The notes under the pieces are model-generated. The model ran no database searches. It was not told the origin of the DNA and was given only the letters and a program-made list of their open reading frames with translations. The position numbers and the translations under genes are program-made. A stretch of 64,000 nucleotides of DNA from Acidobacteriota bacterium (GTDB taxonomy: Bacteria; Acidobacteriota; Thermoanaerobaculia; Gp7-AA8), in assembly GCA_016184115.1 (NCBI GenBank), contig JACPDH010000066.1, forward strand, positions 62,001-126,000, written 5' to 3'. Positions 9,043-19,257 of the stretch are shown piece by piece; within the stretch, counting starts at the first letter, position 1; each line of letters opens with the position of its first letter.

Positions 9043-9953
9043 CACGCGCCCCCCTCGAGCTTCGCGATGCGAGTCTTCGCATCTCCCCGATCAGGACTGA
9101 TCGCGAGCGCTTCCCGGTACCATCGCAGCGCATCGTCACGGTTGCCTTCATCTTCGGCGACTCGACCCATCATGTAGTGGAAGTCTGAGTAGCGAGGCGC
9201 AACGGCGATTCCGCGCTCGAACGCCACGCGCGCGTCTCCCAGCTTCGCCTGGTCGCGAAGCGCCATTCCGAGGACCAGAAGCGCGTCGGCATTGTCCGGA
9301 TTCTCCTCGAGAACTCCGCGTACGAGCTCCTCTGCACGATCGGGTTTCTCCTCGGCGAGATAGCTCCTGCCCAGGCCAACCGCCATGTCGGAGTATCCGG
9401 GGGAGATCTCGAGTCCCTTTTGGTAGAGCGCCTTCGCTTCCCGCGGCCGTCTCGCGCGCTCGTAAGCATGCGCCAGATAGAAGATCGTGTCGGTGTCCTG
9501 CGGCGCCAGCTGGTAGCAGCGCTCATACGCCTTCAATGCGCGCTCCGAATTGCCCGCCTTCTGCCACGCCTCGGCGATCATCGGGCAGCCATGGGCCGGA
9601 GTCGGCGCAACGAGCATGTACCGCTCCCACATCGCTGCTTCTTCCGCCCACGCCCCTCGGTTGTGAAGCGCCAGCGTCATCTGCTTGAGGTAGATGTAGT
9701 TCTCAGGATCGACCGCGAGGAGCTGACGTGTGAGGACTGTGGCTCTGTTCCAATCCTGATCCGCGATCGCAGCCTTACTCGCTTCATAGGTTTTCGCGGC
9801 ACGCGCGACGCTCGCCCGAACCGCAGCCGCGCGTTCGATCTCCCGCTTCTCGCGAATCTCGGGCACGCCCGACAGGACGAAGTGAAACAGCCAGATCGTG
9901 GCGAGCGTGGCCGCAAGATTGCACACCTTGAGCGTCACCGGCGAGTAGAGCAC
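9042..9953 (-). CDS. TPR-repeat membrane-anchored protein
   Basis: A 303-aa protein with an N-terminal hydrophobic anchor (about residues 8-29, LKVCNLAATLATIWLFHFVL) followed by a charged linker. At least six tetratricopeptide repeats lie between about residues 60 and 298, with typical A-x-x-x-Y/A-x-x-A-L-x-x-x-P patterns (ALKAYERCYQLAPQD, EAKALYQKGLEISPG, DALRWYREALAISPD). TPRs mediate protein-protein contacts. The stop overlaps the sulfatase-like gene start (translational coupling), so it probably scaffolds or presents substrates for that enzyme. The start is a GTG without an obvious Shine-Dalgarno and is uncertain by a few codons. Confidence 0.8.
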   Translation of the reverse strand: MLYSPVTLKVCNLAATLATIWLFHFVLSGVPEIREKREIERAAAVRASVARAAKTYEASKAAIADQDWNRATVLTRQLLAVDPENYIYLKQMTLALHNRGAWAEEAAMWERYMLVAPTPAHGCPMIAEAWQKAGNSERALKAYERCYQLAPQDTDTIFYLAHAYERARRPREAKALYQKGLEISPGYSDMAVGLGRSYLAEEKPDRAEELVRGVLEENPDNADALLVLGMALRDQAKLGDARVAFERGIAVAPRYSDFHYMMGRVAEDEGNRDDALRWYREALAISPDRGDAKTRIAKLEGGA

Positions 9954-10104
9954 GCTCGCGACGGTGATCTTCTTCTTCCTCGGGTGGCGAAGTATCTGGT
10001 CCGTCGTGCAAGTCTATCAATCGGAGGCCGATGCAGGTATTGCATCGCTCGTCGGTCGCGCAAGTCTGTTGTCGATTCACTTCCGATGTCGTCGATCCGC
10101 TAAC

Positions 10105-12018
10105 ATGACGGCGATGGAGCACGTCACTCAACCCGCTCCGGCAAGGCGCGGATTCAGCTGGAAGCGGGCATCGCCCCTTCTCCGTGACGCGTTTGAGATC
10201 GCATGGAGCCGGCGATGGAAACTCCTCGCCGCATTTCCCCTCCTGCTCCTGAACCGCATCGCGAGCATCGTTCTACCCGGGACGACGAAATTCCTCATCG
10301 ACGACGTAATTGGACGTCAGAACTTCGAGCTGCTCCCCAAGCTCGCAATCGCCGCGGGCGCCGCGTCGCTCGTCGAGGCCGCGTCGAGCTTCACGCTCGC
10401 GCAGCTGCTGGGCATCGAAGCGCAGAAGACAATCACCGAGTATCGCCGCCGTATCCAACGCCATATCCAACGTCTGCCAGTGAGCTACTTCGACGCCAAC
10501 AAGACGGGCACGCTCCTCTCGAGGACGATGTGGGACGCGGAAGGAATTCGGAACCTCGTGGGCACCGGGCTCGTGCAGATGGCAGCTGGTACGATTACCG
10601 CGCTCGGCGCTCTCGTGATCCTCTTCGTGCTGAGCCCTCGGATGACCGCGATCGTCGCGGGCCTCATCGTGGTTGCAGGCACGATCTTCGGCCTCGCGAT
10701 GAAACGGTTGCGTCCCGCATTCCGTGAGAGAAACGAAATCTCGGGACGCGTCATGGGGCGCCTCAACGAGAACTACTCCGGCATCCGCGTCGTCAAGGCG
10801 TTCCGCGCCGAACGACGTGAAGCGCGAATCTTCACCGAGGGTGCGCACGAGCTCCTGCGCAACGTCGTGAAGACGATGAAGACAACCTCGGGGATGGGAG
10901 TCGTCTCGAGCCTGATGCTCGGCGTCGTCGCGATCGTCATCCTCGGCGTTGGAGGGCGTGAAGTGATCGCGGGGCGTATGACCACCGGCGACCTCGTCTC
11001 GTTCTCCCTCTATATCGGCGTCCTTGTCGCACCGGTCCTGATGGTCGTCGCGATCGGGACACAGCTCGTGGAGGCCTTCGCGGGGCTGGAGCGAATGCGC
11101 GAGATCCTCGGCCTCTCGACCGAGGTCGGCGACGATCATAGGAAGGCGACGATTCGCAAGGTCGACGGACGGATCGAAGTTCGCGACCTCTCCTTCGCAT
11201 ACCGCGAAGGCGTGACCGTGCTCGACGGCATCAACCTCGTCGCGGAATGCGGAACGACAACGGCGCTCGTCGGCCCGTCCGGCGGCGGGAAATCGACACT
11301 CGTCGCGCTGATCGCGAGCTTCTACCGGCCAACCTCCGGCGCGGTCATCGTCGACGGACGCGACCTCGCAGACATCCGCCTCGATGACTACCGCAGGCAC
11401 GTCGGCATCGTCCCGCAGGACGCGTTCCTGTTCGACGGTTCGGTGATCGAGAACATCGCGGTTGGCAATCGCGCGGTCACTCGTGACGAGCTGATCCGCG
11501 CGGCGAAGATTGCACACGTCGACGAGTTCGCGGAAACGCTGCCGGAACGCTACGACACCGTCGTCGGCGAGCGCGGTGTAAAGCTCTCGGGGGGACAGAA
11601 GCAGCGCGTGGCGATCGCGCGCGCGATCGTCGCCGACCCTGCAATCCTCATCCTCGACGAAGCGACCTCATCGCTCGATAGCGAAAGCGAGGCGCTCATC
11701 CAGGATGCGATCTATCGACTCGTGGAAGGCAGAACGACGTTCGTCATCGCGCACAGGCTCTCGACGATTCGCAGGGCGAATCAGATCCTCGTCGTCGACA
11801 AGGGATCGATCGTCGAGCGCGGATCACACTCGTCACTGCTCGCGCAGGAAGGACTCTACCGGCGGCTCTATGAACGCCAGTACGAGTTCGAAACGAATCT
11901 CTTCGTGAATCCCGGGGAAGAGGTTGCTGACTTCAACGATGCGCCCCCTTCAGACGAGGAGCAAACTGAGACCGCGCCTTCCGAGGGACCAGCCGCGGGG
12001 CGGATCAAACTGCCGTAG
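10105..12018 (+). CDS. ABC exporter, fused permease-ATPase (MsbA/LmrA type)
   Basis: A 637-aa half-transporter. A six-helix membrane domain occupies about residues 30-330. The ATPase domain has Walker A GPSGGGKST near 390, Q-loop VPQDAFLF, signature LSGGQKQRVAIARA near 493, Walker B ILILDEATSSLD near 515 and H-loop IAHRLST. It should work as a homodimer exporting lipids, peptides or drugs; the substrate is not deducible. ATG 10105 (or ATG 10114) is preferred to the in-frame start at 9964, whose extension is Arg/Ser-rich and overlaps the divergent promoter region. No clear Shine-Dalgarno is seen. The C-terminal 50 residues are acidic and poorly conserved. Confidence 0.92.
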   Translation: MTAMEHVTQPAPARRGFSWKRASPLLRDAFEIAWSRRWKLLAAFPLLLLNRIASIVLPGTTKFLIDDVIGRQNFELLPKLAIAAGAASLVEAASSFTLAQLLGIEAQKTITEYRRRIQRHIQRLPVSYFDANKTGTLLSRTMWDAEGIRNLVGTGLVQMAAGTITALGALVILFVLSPRMTAIVAGLIVVAGTIFGLAMKRLRPAFRERNEISGRVMGRLNENYSGIRVVKAFRAERREARIFTEGAHELLRNVVKTMKTTSGMGVVSSLMLGVVAIVILGVGGREVIAGRMTTGDLVSFSLYIGVLVAPVLMVVAIGTQLVEAFAGLERMREILGLSTEVGDDHRKATIRKVDGRIEVRDLSFAYREGVTVLDGINLVAECGTTTALVGPSGGGKSTLVALIASFYRPTSGAVIVDGRDLADIRLDDYRRHVGIVPQDAFLFDGSVIENIAVGNRAVTRDELIRAAKIAHVDEFAETLPERYDTVVGERGVKLSGGQKQRVAIARAIVADPAILILDEATSSLDSESEALIQDAIYRLVEGRTTFVIAHRLSTIRRANQILVVDKGSIVERGSHSSLLAQEGLYRRLYERQYEFETNLFVNPGEEVADFNDAPPSDEEQTETAPSEGPAAGRIKLP

Positions 12019-12110
12019 AGCGAAAGACAAGTCATAATCCGCGTTCGAACTTGCGCTCCCCCTCCCTGGCCGTGAGAATGTGATCTTGCGCCTGAGTGGC
12101 GCTCGAGACC

Positions 12111-13151
12111 ATGCCGATCAACGACGCGATCATCCTGGGAAACTCGGTTCGGCTCTGGACCGCCGCGGGAGCCCAGGCGGCGCTCTTCATTCTGGGCTTC
12201 TACCTCCTGAAGCTCATCGTCAAGCGACGACTCGCCGACGCGGCGAAGACGGCGACGAAGGTTGACGACTTCATCCTTGACGGGATTTCGCACACGAAGG
12301 TGTGGCTGATCGCCTTCCCGATCGTCTACCTCGCCACGCGCATTCTCACGCTTCCGCCGTTCGCAGGCTCGCTCGTCCACGCTCTGATGGTCGTTGGCGC
12401 ATTCGCGCAGTTCGGCCTCTGGCTCTCCCGCCTGCTCCAATTCTGGATCACGGGCTTTCATCGCGTCGACGACCCGCGCGTCGCCACCTCGACGCGGGTG
12501 ATCGTTCTGCTCGTCCGTTTCGCGATCTGGTCGGCAACCCTCCTATTGATCCTCGACGGGCTCGGCTACGACGTCACCACTCTGCTCGCCGGCTTCGGCA
12601 TCGGCGGTGTCGCAATCGCCTTCGCTCTGCAGGCCATCCTCGGCGATCTGTTCGCGTCGATCTCCATCGTGATGGACAAACCGTTCGTCGTCGGCGACTT
12701 CATCAGTGTCGATCTCGTCTCGGGAACGGTCGAGCAAGTGGGATTGAAGACGACGCGCGTCCGGTCGATCAGCGGCGAGCAGGTCATCGTGTCGAACAGC
12801 GACCTCCTGAAGAGCCGCGTTCGCAACTTTCACCGGATGGTCGACCGCCGCCAGCTCTTCACCTTCGGGGTGATGTACGAAACGCCGGTCGACAAAGTCG
12901 CGCGCATTCCCGGAATGGTGAAAGAGATCATCGAAGCGATTCCGGAGACGCGCTTCGATCGCGCGCACTTCAAGGCCTTCGGCGCGTCGTCGCTCGAGTT
13001 CGAGGTCGTCTGGTGGATGCTCCGCCCCGAGCTTCCCAACGCGATGGACGCTCAGGAACAGATCAACCTCCGGTTGATGGAGCGCTTCGCCACCGAGGAG
13101 ATCGTCTTCGCCTATCCGACGCAGACGCTGCACGTGGTTAGGCAGGTTTGA
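12111..13151 (+). CDS. MscS-family mechanosensitive ion channel
   Basis: A 346-aa small-conductance mechanosensitive channel. Three to four transmembrane helices occupy about residues 10-170. The pore-lining TM3 and following segment read DVTTLLAGFGIGGVAIAFAL and QAILGDLFASISI, the MscS Gly/Ala-rich helix. A beta domain (KPFVVGDFISV, GTVEQVGLKTTRVRS, VIVSNSDLLKSRVRN) and a C-terminal alpha/beta domain follow. It protects against hypo-osmotic shock by releasing solutes. ATG 12111 gives a normal N-terminus; GTG 12096 is an in-frame alternative. The final codons contain a GTTAGG motif. Confidence 0.93.
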   Translation: MPINDAIILGNSVRLWTAAGAQAALFILGFYLLKLIVKRRLADAAKTATKVDDFILDGISHTKVWLIAFPIVYLATRILTLPPFAGSLVHALMVVGAFAQFGLWLSRLLQFWITGFHRVDDPRVATSTRVIVLLVRFAIWSATLLLILDGLGYDVTTLLAGFGIGGVAIAFALQAILGDLFASISIVMDKPFVVGDFISVDLVSGTVEQVGLKTTRVRSISGEQVIVSNSDLLKSRVRNFHRMVDRRQLFTFGVMYETPVDKVARIPGMVKEIIEAIPETRFDRAHFKAFGASSLEFEVVWWMLRPELPNAMDAQEQINLRLMERFATEEIVFAYPTQTLHVVRQV

Positions 13152-13635
13152 GGTCAGAGGCAATCGCCGTGAGCTAAGGAAAGAACCCCTGAAGTGAGAA
13201 CGCAGAACGATGAGTGTTGAACCCGGGCCCCACCGGCGGTTGCCGACCGCCGATGACCAAAGCGTGCGCGAGTTGTCATCCCGACGAGCCCATTCGACTC
13301 GCTTCGCTCGCTCAGGGCAGGCTCCGCGAGGAGGGATCTCTCAGGCTGGTACCCTTGTGCAACGTGCCACTTCGCCAGTGGCGAACGAGTCGCAACCTGC
13401 GAGGTCCCTCCTCGCTCCGCTCGTCGGGACGACATCAGGCCCGGCGTGGCAAACTGTCAGCGACTTTCGCAACAGAAGCGCATCATGCGCGGGGGTTTCT
13501 GGGTTCGAAATTCAGCGTTCAACGTTCTAACTTCAACCTTCGTCTTTTGAATCAAGCCCATCATCGTGCGAGCCATCCCCAATGAAAAAGGCGCCGCTCG
13601 CGCGGCGCCTTCAACGACCGAAACGACCGCTGCCG
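13152..13635. other. 484-bp intergenic region with repeats, no gene
   Basis: No convincing coding sequence is present between the MscS stop and the convergent cyclophilin stop. The region holds a palindromic repeat (13273-13440), a short TTC/AAC-rich low-complexity tract (about 13500-13550), and the hairpin GCGCCGCTCGCGCGGCGC near 13590-13610 next to the cyclophilin stop, which probably terminates one or both genes. Confidence 0.6.
13273..13440. repeat. Palindromic intergenic repeat with inverted GTCATCCCGACGAGC ends
   Basis: TGTCATCCCGACGAGC (13274-13289) recurs inverted as GCTCGTCGGGACGACA (13419-13434). GAGGAGGGA/TCCCTCCTC and TTCGCCAGTGGCGAA add internal dyads. This looks like a non-autonomous, MITE- or REP-like element about 165 bp long. 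Whether other genomic copies exist cannot be tested here. Confidence 0.55.
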
Positions 13636-14133
13636 CTACTTCAGCTCGCCGCAGTCCTTGATCTCGATCTTCTTCGACGTTCGGCCGCTCTGGCTGCCGA
13701 ACTTCTCGACCGATTTCACGACGTCCATCCCTTCGACGACCTTGCCGAAAACGACGTGCTTGCCGTCGAGCCACGCGGTCTTCTCCGTCGTGATGAAAAA
13801 CTGAGAGCCGTTCGTGTTAGGGCCCGCGTTGGCCATGGAGAGTAGACCCGGCTCGGTATGCTTCAGGGTGAAATTCTCGTCGGCGAACTTCGCGCCGTAA
13901 ATCGACTTTCCGCCCGTGCCGTTGTGGTTCGTGAAGTCGCCACCCTGACACATGAACTGCGGAATCACCCGGTGGAAGCTGCTCCCCTTGAACCCGAAGC
14001 CCGGCTCTCCGGTACAGAGTGCGCGGAAATTCTCAGCGGTCTTGGGAACGACGTCGGTACGAAGCTCGAAAACGATCCGCCCCAGCTCCTGCCCGTCGGC
14101 GGTCATGTCGAAAAACACTCTCGGTAATGTCAT
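13636..14133 (-). CDS. Cyclophilin-type peptidyl-prolyl cis-trans isomerase
   Basis: A 165-aa single-domain cyclophilin that catalyses proline isomerisation during protein folding. Signature segments are [15 protein letters not shown] (catalytic Arg and the Phe/Gln/Gly core), [12 protein letters not shown] and [10 protein letters not shown] with the family Trp. The length and sequence are closer to eukaryotic-type CypA than to the E. coli PpiB pattern, as in many Acidobacteriota. It is cytoplasmic, with no signal peptide. AAGGAG lies 9-11 nt before ATG 14133. It is monocistronic and convergent with the MscS gene. Confidence 0.95.
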   Translation of the reverse strand: MTLPRVFFDMTADGQELGRIVFELRTDVVPKTAENFRALCTGEPGFGFKGSSFHRVIPQFMCQGGDFTNHNGTGGKSIYGAKFADENFTLKHTEPGLLSMANAGPNTNGSQFFITTEKTAWLDGKHVVFGKVVEGMDVVKSVEKFGSQSGRTSKKIEIKDCGELK

Positions 14134-14351
14134 GGACTCGATCTCCTTGTCGATGGACGCTGCGGGCTATCGTAATGCGAAACGGCTCCCCAGGATTTCC
14201 GAAGTCGGACGCTGCGTCCCGGGCGTCGCGTGCCTATAGTCATAGGAGACACGAATCCCGCGTGCAATGCTCTACCGCGCGTGCCGCCTCGGGGCCGCGG
14301 GAGCGATCCGCATGACCGGGACGGAAGCCGCGCCGAAAGACGAGGAACGGA

Positions 14352-15458
14352 ATGCACTCGAACAACAGTGACCGCGGATCGACTGGAGGAAACTTCGACG
14401 CCTGGCTCGCGAAGATGCCTCCCGCCTATTTCGCGCTCGTGATGGCGACCGGCATCCTCGCGGTCGCCTGCAGCATCGTGAATGTGCCGACTCTCCCCCG
14501 CCTCCTCGCCGGCGTAAACGTCACGGCGTACGCGGTTCTCTGGGCGCTCACGATCCTTCGCTTCGCGCGCCATCCGAAGGCCTTCCTCGCCGATTTCTCG
14601 AGCCATCAACGCGGACCCGGCTTCTTCACCACCGTCGCCGCAACCTCGGTTGTAGGCACCCACCTCGTCGTCCTCGAACAAGCGTGGCAGCCCGCTCGGA
14701 TTCTGTGGGGACTCGCGTTCGTTCTCTGGTTGCTTCTCACCTACGCGATCTTCACTGCGCTGACGATCAAAGAGGAGAAGCCGTCGCTCGCGGACGGGCT
14801 CAATGGCGGCTGGCTCACCGCGGTCGTAGCGACGCAGTCGCTCGTGGTGCTCGGGTGTGTCTCGAAGATCGACATCGGCGGGAACCAAGAGCTCGTCGCG
14901 CTCGCCCTAACCTCGCTATGGCTGGCTGGAGGGATGCTCTACATCTGGATGATCGCACTGATCTTCTACCGCTACACCTTCCTGAAGTTCTCACCCTCGG
15001 ATTTGTCGCCACCCTACTGGATCAACATGGGGGCGATGGCGATCTCGACGCTCGCCGGCGCATTGCTCGTGAAGGCGGCGCCGTCGTCGCCACTTCTGAC
15101 ATCGCTGCTTCCCTTCCTGAAGGGCTTTACGCTCCTCTACTGGGCGACAGCGACCTGGTGGATCCCCATGCTTCTCGTCCTTGGGACATGGCGCCATGTA
15201 GCGCGCCGCGTGCCGCTCGTCTACGACCCGCTCTACTGGGGGCTCGTCTTCCCGTTAGGCATGTACGCGACGGCAACGTACCGGCTCTCCGAGGTGCTCG
15301 AGGCGCCTCTCCTCGAGCACGCCACGACGGCGTTCGTCGCGATGGCGCTCGTCGCCTGGTCGCTGACGATGTACGGGCTGCTCGGCGCGGTCGCGCGCGG
15401 GCTCGCGAAGCATGCGAAAGGCGATGGGCGACGGGCAAAAGCAGACAGCACGTCGTAA
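14352..15458 (+). CDS. TehA/SLAC1-type transporter (TDT family)
   Basis: A 368-aa protein with about ten transmembrane helices spanning residues 25-355. It begins with the family hallmark MPPAYFALVMATGILA. The tellurite-resistance/dicarboxylate transporter family includes TehA, the Mae1 malate carrier and plant SLAC1 anion channels, so it likely moves small anions. It converges on the Mo/Rieske operon (15541-20340), and anion supply or export for that complex is a possibility, though only by proximity. Start ATG 14352 has GAGGAACGGA upstream. The C-terminal tail is short and basic. Confidence 0.85.
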   Translation: MHSNNSDRGSTGGNFDAWLAKMPPAYFALVMATGILAVACSIVNVPTLPRLLAGVNVTAYAVLWALTILRFARHPKAFLADFSSHQRGPGFFTTVAATSVVGTHLVVLEQAWQPARILWGLAFVLWLLLTYAIFTALTIKEEKPSLADGLNGGWLTAVVATQSLVVLGCVSKIDIGGNQELVALALTSLWLAGGMLYIWMIALIFYRYTFLKFSPSDLSPPYWINMGAMAISTLAGALLVKAAPSSPLLTSLLPFLKGFTLLYWATATWWIPMLLVLGTWRHVARRVPLVYDPLYWGLVFPLGMYATATYRLSEVLEAPLLEHATTAFVAMALVAWSLTMYGLLGAVARGLAKHAKGDGRRAKADSTS

Positions 15459-15470
15459 TGGCAACGACCC

Positions 15471-15522
15471 TCGTGGCAACGGCCTCCGGCCGTTGCGCGG
15501 AGGCCAGAGGCCTCCGCCACGA
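15471..15522. repeat. Double-hairpin palindrome between convergent genes
   Basis: Two perfect hairpins stand side by side: GCAACGGCC-TCC-GGCCGTTGC (15476-15496) and GCGGAGGCC-AGA-GGCCTCCGC (15497-15517). An outer TCGTGG/CCACGA stem encloses them. This is a BIME/REP-like unit located exactly between converging genes, where it can also act as a bidirectional terminator. Confidence 0.7.
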
Positions 15523-15540
15523 TGCCTACTCTCGCCCGCG

Positions 15541-15765
15541 TTACCGCCGCTCCATCTCGTACACGTAGCGCAGCAGTCCGCAATTCACGATGAACGCGAC
15601 GAGGCTCACCACGGCGCCGGTCACGAGGATCGTTCGATCGCCGCCTAACCACGCGTTCATCGTCGCCGTCAGGAGCCATAACTGCAGCACGACGACGAGC
15701 ACGACGAAGCAGAGGATCCCGTAGACGATCGTCGTCTTCTGGTCGCGGGATATCGGGCGTCTCAT
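15541..15765 (-). CDS. Small two-helix membrane protein of the Mo/Rieske operon
   Basis: A 74-aa protein with two hydrophobic helices (about residues 13-34 and 44-66) flanked by a basic N-terminus (MRRPISRDQK) and the C-terminal YVYEMERR. ATG 15765 overlaps the Rieske stop as ATGA, and GAGG is placed 6-7 nt upstream, so translation is coupled. A longer open frame to 15957 overlaps the Rieske gene and is rejected. It probably stabilises or assembles the membrane redox complex encoded upstream. It may correspond to a DUF of small proteins found beside Rieske/MopB genes, but this is uncertain. Confidence 0.75.
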   Translation of the reverse strand: MRRPISRDQKTTIVYGILCFVVLVVVLQLWLLTATMNAWLGGDRTILVTGAVVSLVAFIVNCGLLRYVYEMERR

Positions 15766-16313
15766 ATCGTCCTCAGTTCCACGCCCGTCGCGAAGACGAG
15801 CCCATTCCTGATCTCGAGGTTGATTTTCGGCAGGGGCCGCTTCGGTGGACCGGCAACCGCGCGCCCGGTCGCGACGTCGAAAAAGCCGTTGTGACACGGG
15901 CAGTGGAGCTGCCCGTCGCGCGGATCGGGCATGATCGGGCACGAGAGGTGCGTGCAAAGCTGGCTGTACGCGACGAACTCGTTCTCTCCGGTACGAACGA
16001 GCACGCAGGGGTCGGCGCCGGTCGGGAAATGGAAGATCTTCGACTTGCCGATCTCGATCTCGGCCACGCCGGCAACCGACCGCGCCTCCATTGCGCGATC
16101 ACTGCCATCGTCCTTCAGGCTGCGCGCCACAATCCATGACTGCCCCACCGCGAACGCGGCGCTCGTCAGCACGAGAAACTTCGTGAAGTCGCGGCGCGCC
16201 ACGAACTCGTCCTGCGATCGATCGATCGGGAAGTCCTTGCGCCACTGCGGCTGGTCGTCCATCGGACAGCCGTCAGGCGCGATCGTGTTTTCGTTTTCGC
16301 TCGTCTTGCGCAT
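15762..16313 (-). CDS. Membrane-anchored Rieske [2Fe-2S] protein
   Basis: A 183-aa protein. The Rieske ligands are CTHLSC and CPCHNG (two Cys and two His), with cluster-shielding GPPKRPLP downstream. A single hydrophobic anchor after RRDFTKFLVLTSAAFAVG resembles an uncleaved Tat-type signal anchor, as in bc-complex Rieske proteins, so the cluster domain would face the periplasm. It lies 1 nt after the 4Fe-4S subunit stop with GAGGAG before the ATG. In this operon it should carry electrons between the cytochrome b subunit and another carrier. A pairing with MopB recalls arsenite oxidase AioB, but the catalytic subunit here is NapA-like and lacks a Tat signal. Confidence 0.9.
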   Translation of the reverse strand: MRKTSENENTIAPDGCPMDDQPQWRKDFPIDRSQDEFVARRDFTKFLVLTSAAFAVGQSWIVARSLKDDGSDRAMEARSVAGVAEIEIGKSKIFHFPTGADPCVLVRTGENEFVAYSQLCTHLSCPIMPDPRDGQLHCPCHNGFFDVATGRAVAGPPKRPLPKINLEIRNGLVFATGVELRTI

Positions 16314-16314
16314 C

Positions 16315-16952
<638 letters not shown>

Positions 16953-16953
<1 letters not shown>

Positions 16954-19181
16954 CAGCGCACCTCCCCTTCGTCGGCCGTCGCCTTGCGGAGGCGCGCGGC
17001 GCAGACCTTGTATTCCGGAATCTTCGAGATCGGATCCTGAGCCGACACGGTCAGCTGGTTCGCCGACTTCCTGCCGGGCCAGTGATACGGAATGAAGATC
17101 GTGTCGGGACGAATCGTCGTCACGACCATCGCCTTCAAGGTGATCGTCCCTCGGCGCGACTCGGCAGTGATCAGCTCGCCGTCGCGAATTCCGAGTTTCT
17201 CGGCGAGGCGCGGGTGCAACTCGATCATCGGCTCGGGGTATTGATCGACGAGCGGGCCGATCCGTCGCGTCTGTGTGCCCGAGAGGAAATGGCTCACGAC
17301 GCGACCCGTCGTGAGCATCAGCGGGTATTCGGAGTCAACATCTTCCGCGGGTGGCCTGTAAGGCGCGACATTGAAGCGAGCCTTGCCATCGGGGAAGTAA
17401 AACGGACCGGCGCCCTTCGCGACCGGATTGTACGAACCGGGCTCGAAGAGGCGCAGCGTGCCTGGGTGGTCCTCCGACGGGCAGGGCCAGAAGACGCCCC
17501 CTTGCGCCTCGATCTTCTCGTACGTAATCCCCGAGTAGTCGGCGACACCACCCTTCGACGCGATGCGGAGCTCGTCGAAGATCTCGCGCGGCCTGGCGAA
17601 GGTGAATCCCGTCTCCCGCCCGATCGCCTTCGCGATGTCTTGAATGATCTTCCAGTCCTGACGCGCGTCACCGGGCGAATCGACCGCCTTGTTGATCTTG
17701 ATGACGCGTCCTTCGATCTGCGTCACGACACCCTCATCCTCTTCGTGGAGCGATCCGGGAAGGACGACGTCGGCATGCTGCGCCGTCTCGTTGAGGAAGA
17801 AATCGATCGCCACGTAGAACTCGAGCTTCTCGAGCGCCTTCGTGATGAAGTGGTTGTCGGGAAGTGAGACCTTCGGGTTGAAGCAGATGCTGATGAGTCC
17901 CTTGATCTCTCCCTGATCGATTTTGCGGAACATTTCGTAGACGTCGACGCCCGGTCCCGGAATGTCGTCGGGGTTCACGCCCCAGACGCCCGCGATGTAC
18001 GCGCGGTGCTCGGGATTGAAGATGTCACGGGCACCGGGGAGCTGGTCGCACTTCTGTCCATGCTCGCGCCCCCCTTGTCCGTTGGCCTGTCCGGTAATCG
18101 TCGCGTAACCGCAGTTAGGCCTACCGATGCGCCCCGAGGCGAGAACGATATTGATGGCGCCGAGAACATTCTGAACGCCGTGGGAGTGATGCTCGATGCC
18201 ACGCGCGTGCATGAGGAACGACGTCTTCGCTTCTCCCCACCACTCGGCCGCTCTTCGGATTCCCTTCTCCGCGATGCCGGTGACCTCCGCGGTGTGTCGC
18301 GGCGTCCACTCCTTCACGCTCTCCGCAAGCGCGTCGAACCCCACCGTCTGCTGCTCGATGAAATCGTGATCGAGCCAGTCGTTCTCGATCATCAAATGCA
18401 GGATTCCATTGAAGAGCGCGATGTCGCGTCCCGGCTTGACGGGAAGATAGAGGTCGGCGGTGCGGGCGATCGGCGTGATGCGCGGGTCGACGACGATGAT
18501 CTTCGCGCCATTCTCGCGCGCCTGCCAGACGTAATTCGTCGTGATCGGCGCGCACTCGGCGACGTTCGCTCCCGCGATCCAGACCACTTCGGCACCGAGG
18601 ATGTCGTCCCATGGATTCGCGGCGCGATCGATGCCGAACGCCTTCTTGTTCCCCGCGCCTGCGCTGACCATGCAGAGCCGGCCGTTGTAGTCGATGTAAG
18701 GCGTCTGCAGACCGAGTCGGGCAAACTTGCCCATCAAGTATGCCTTCTCGGTCGTCATGCTCGCGCCACTGATCACTCCCATCGCGGAGTTACCGTGCGC
18801 CCTCTGGATGCGTTGGATCGCGCCTCCGACGCGGCGGATCGCGTCGTCGTAGCTCATCGGCTTGAATCCGCCCGGAGCGTTAGGGTCGCGCTCGAGCGCC
18901 GTGACCAGCCGGTCTTCGTGCGAGCCCTGGAGATATCGCTTCACTCCCTTCGGACAGAGCATCCCCTTGTTGAACGGAAAGTCGTACCACGGCTCGAACC
19001 CGATCACGGTGTTGTCTTTGACCTTGAGTTGGATGCCGCACTGCTGGCCGCAGAAGCAACAGTGCGTCTTCACGAGCTTGTCGGGCTCGACGCCGGTCGA
19101 GAGGCGGTCGCCCGACATCCGGCCGAGATGCGGACCGAACTGCTCCTTGAGTTGCTCGTTCGAGGCGGGAAGTGTGGCCAT
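16953..19181 (-). CDS. NapA/NarB-like molybdopterin oxidoreductase, catalytic subunit
   Basis: A 742-aa bis-MGD enzyme. Its N-terminal cluster motif is C41-x2-C44-x3-C48 with C76 (CPKG). The active-site loop [11 protein letters not shown] places Cys170 as Mo ligand, matching the R-L-C-M-x-S-A pattern of periplasmic and assimilatory nitrate reductases and related formate dehydrogenases. No Tat signal is present, so it is likely cytoplasmic. The C-terminal dinucleotide-binding domain (about 620-735) is intact. It is second in a five-gene operon with cytochrome b, 4Fe-4S and Rieske partners. Nitrate is one candidate substrate; another oxyanion or formate cannot be excluded. Confidence 0.9.
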
Positions 19182-19257
19182 GTCGTCGTTCTCTCTCGTT
19201 CGTTCGATGCGTCGCGCGATGCCGCGGCGCGCCGGGTTCGTCCAGCGTTCGTTGCGC

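Noticed and set aside
9964-10104. N-terminal extension of the ABC exporter
   Set aside because: The extension crosses the divergent promoter region and is not conserved-looking; ATG 10105 gives a normal cytoplasmic N-terminus.
10273-11517. Long minus-strand open frame antisense to the ABC transporter
   Set aside because: It is Asp/His/Arg-rich without motifs; the ABC exporter on the plus strand is unambiguous.
15541-15957. Longer 138-codon version of the small membrane protein
   Set aside because: The extra N-terminus overlaps the Rieske gene and reads Arg/Ala-rich; ATG 15765 has a Shine-Dalgarno and an ATGA overlap.
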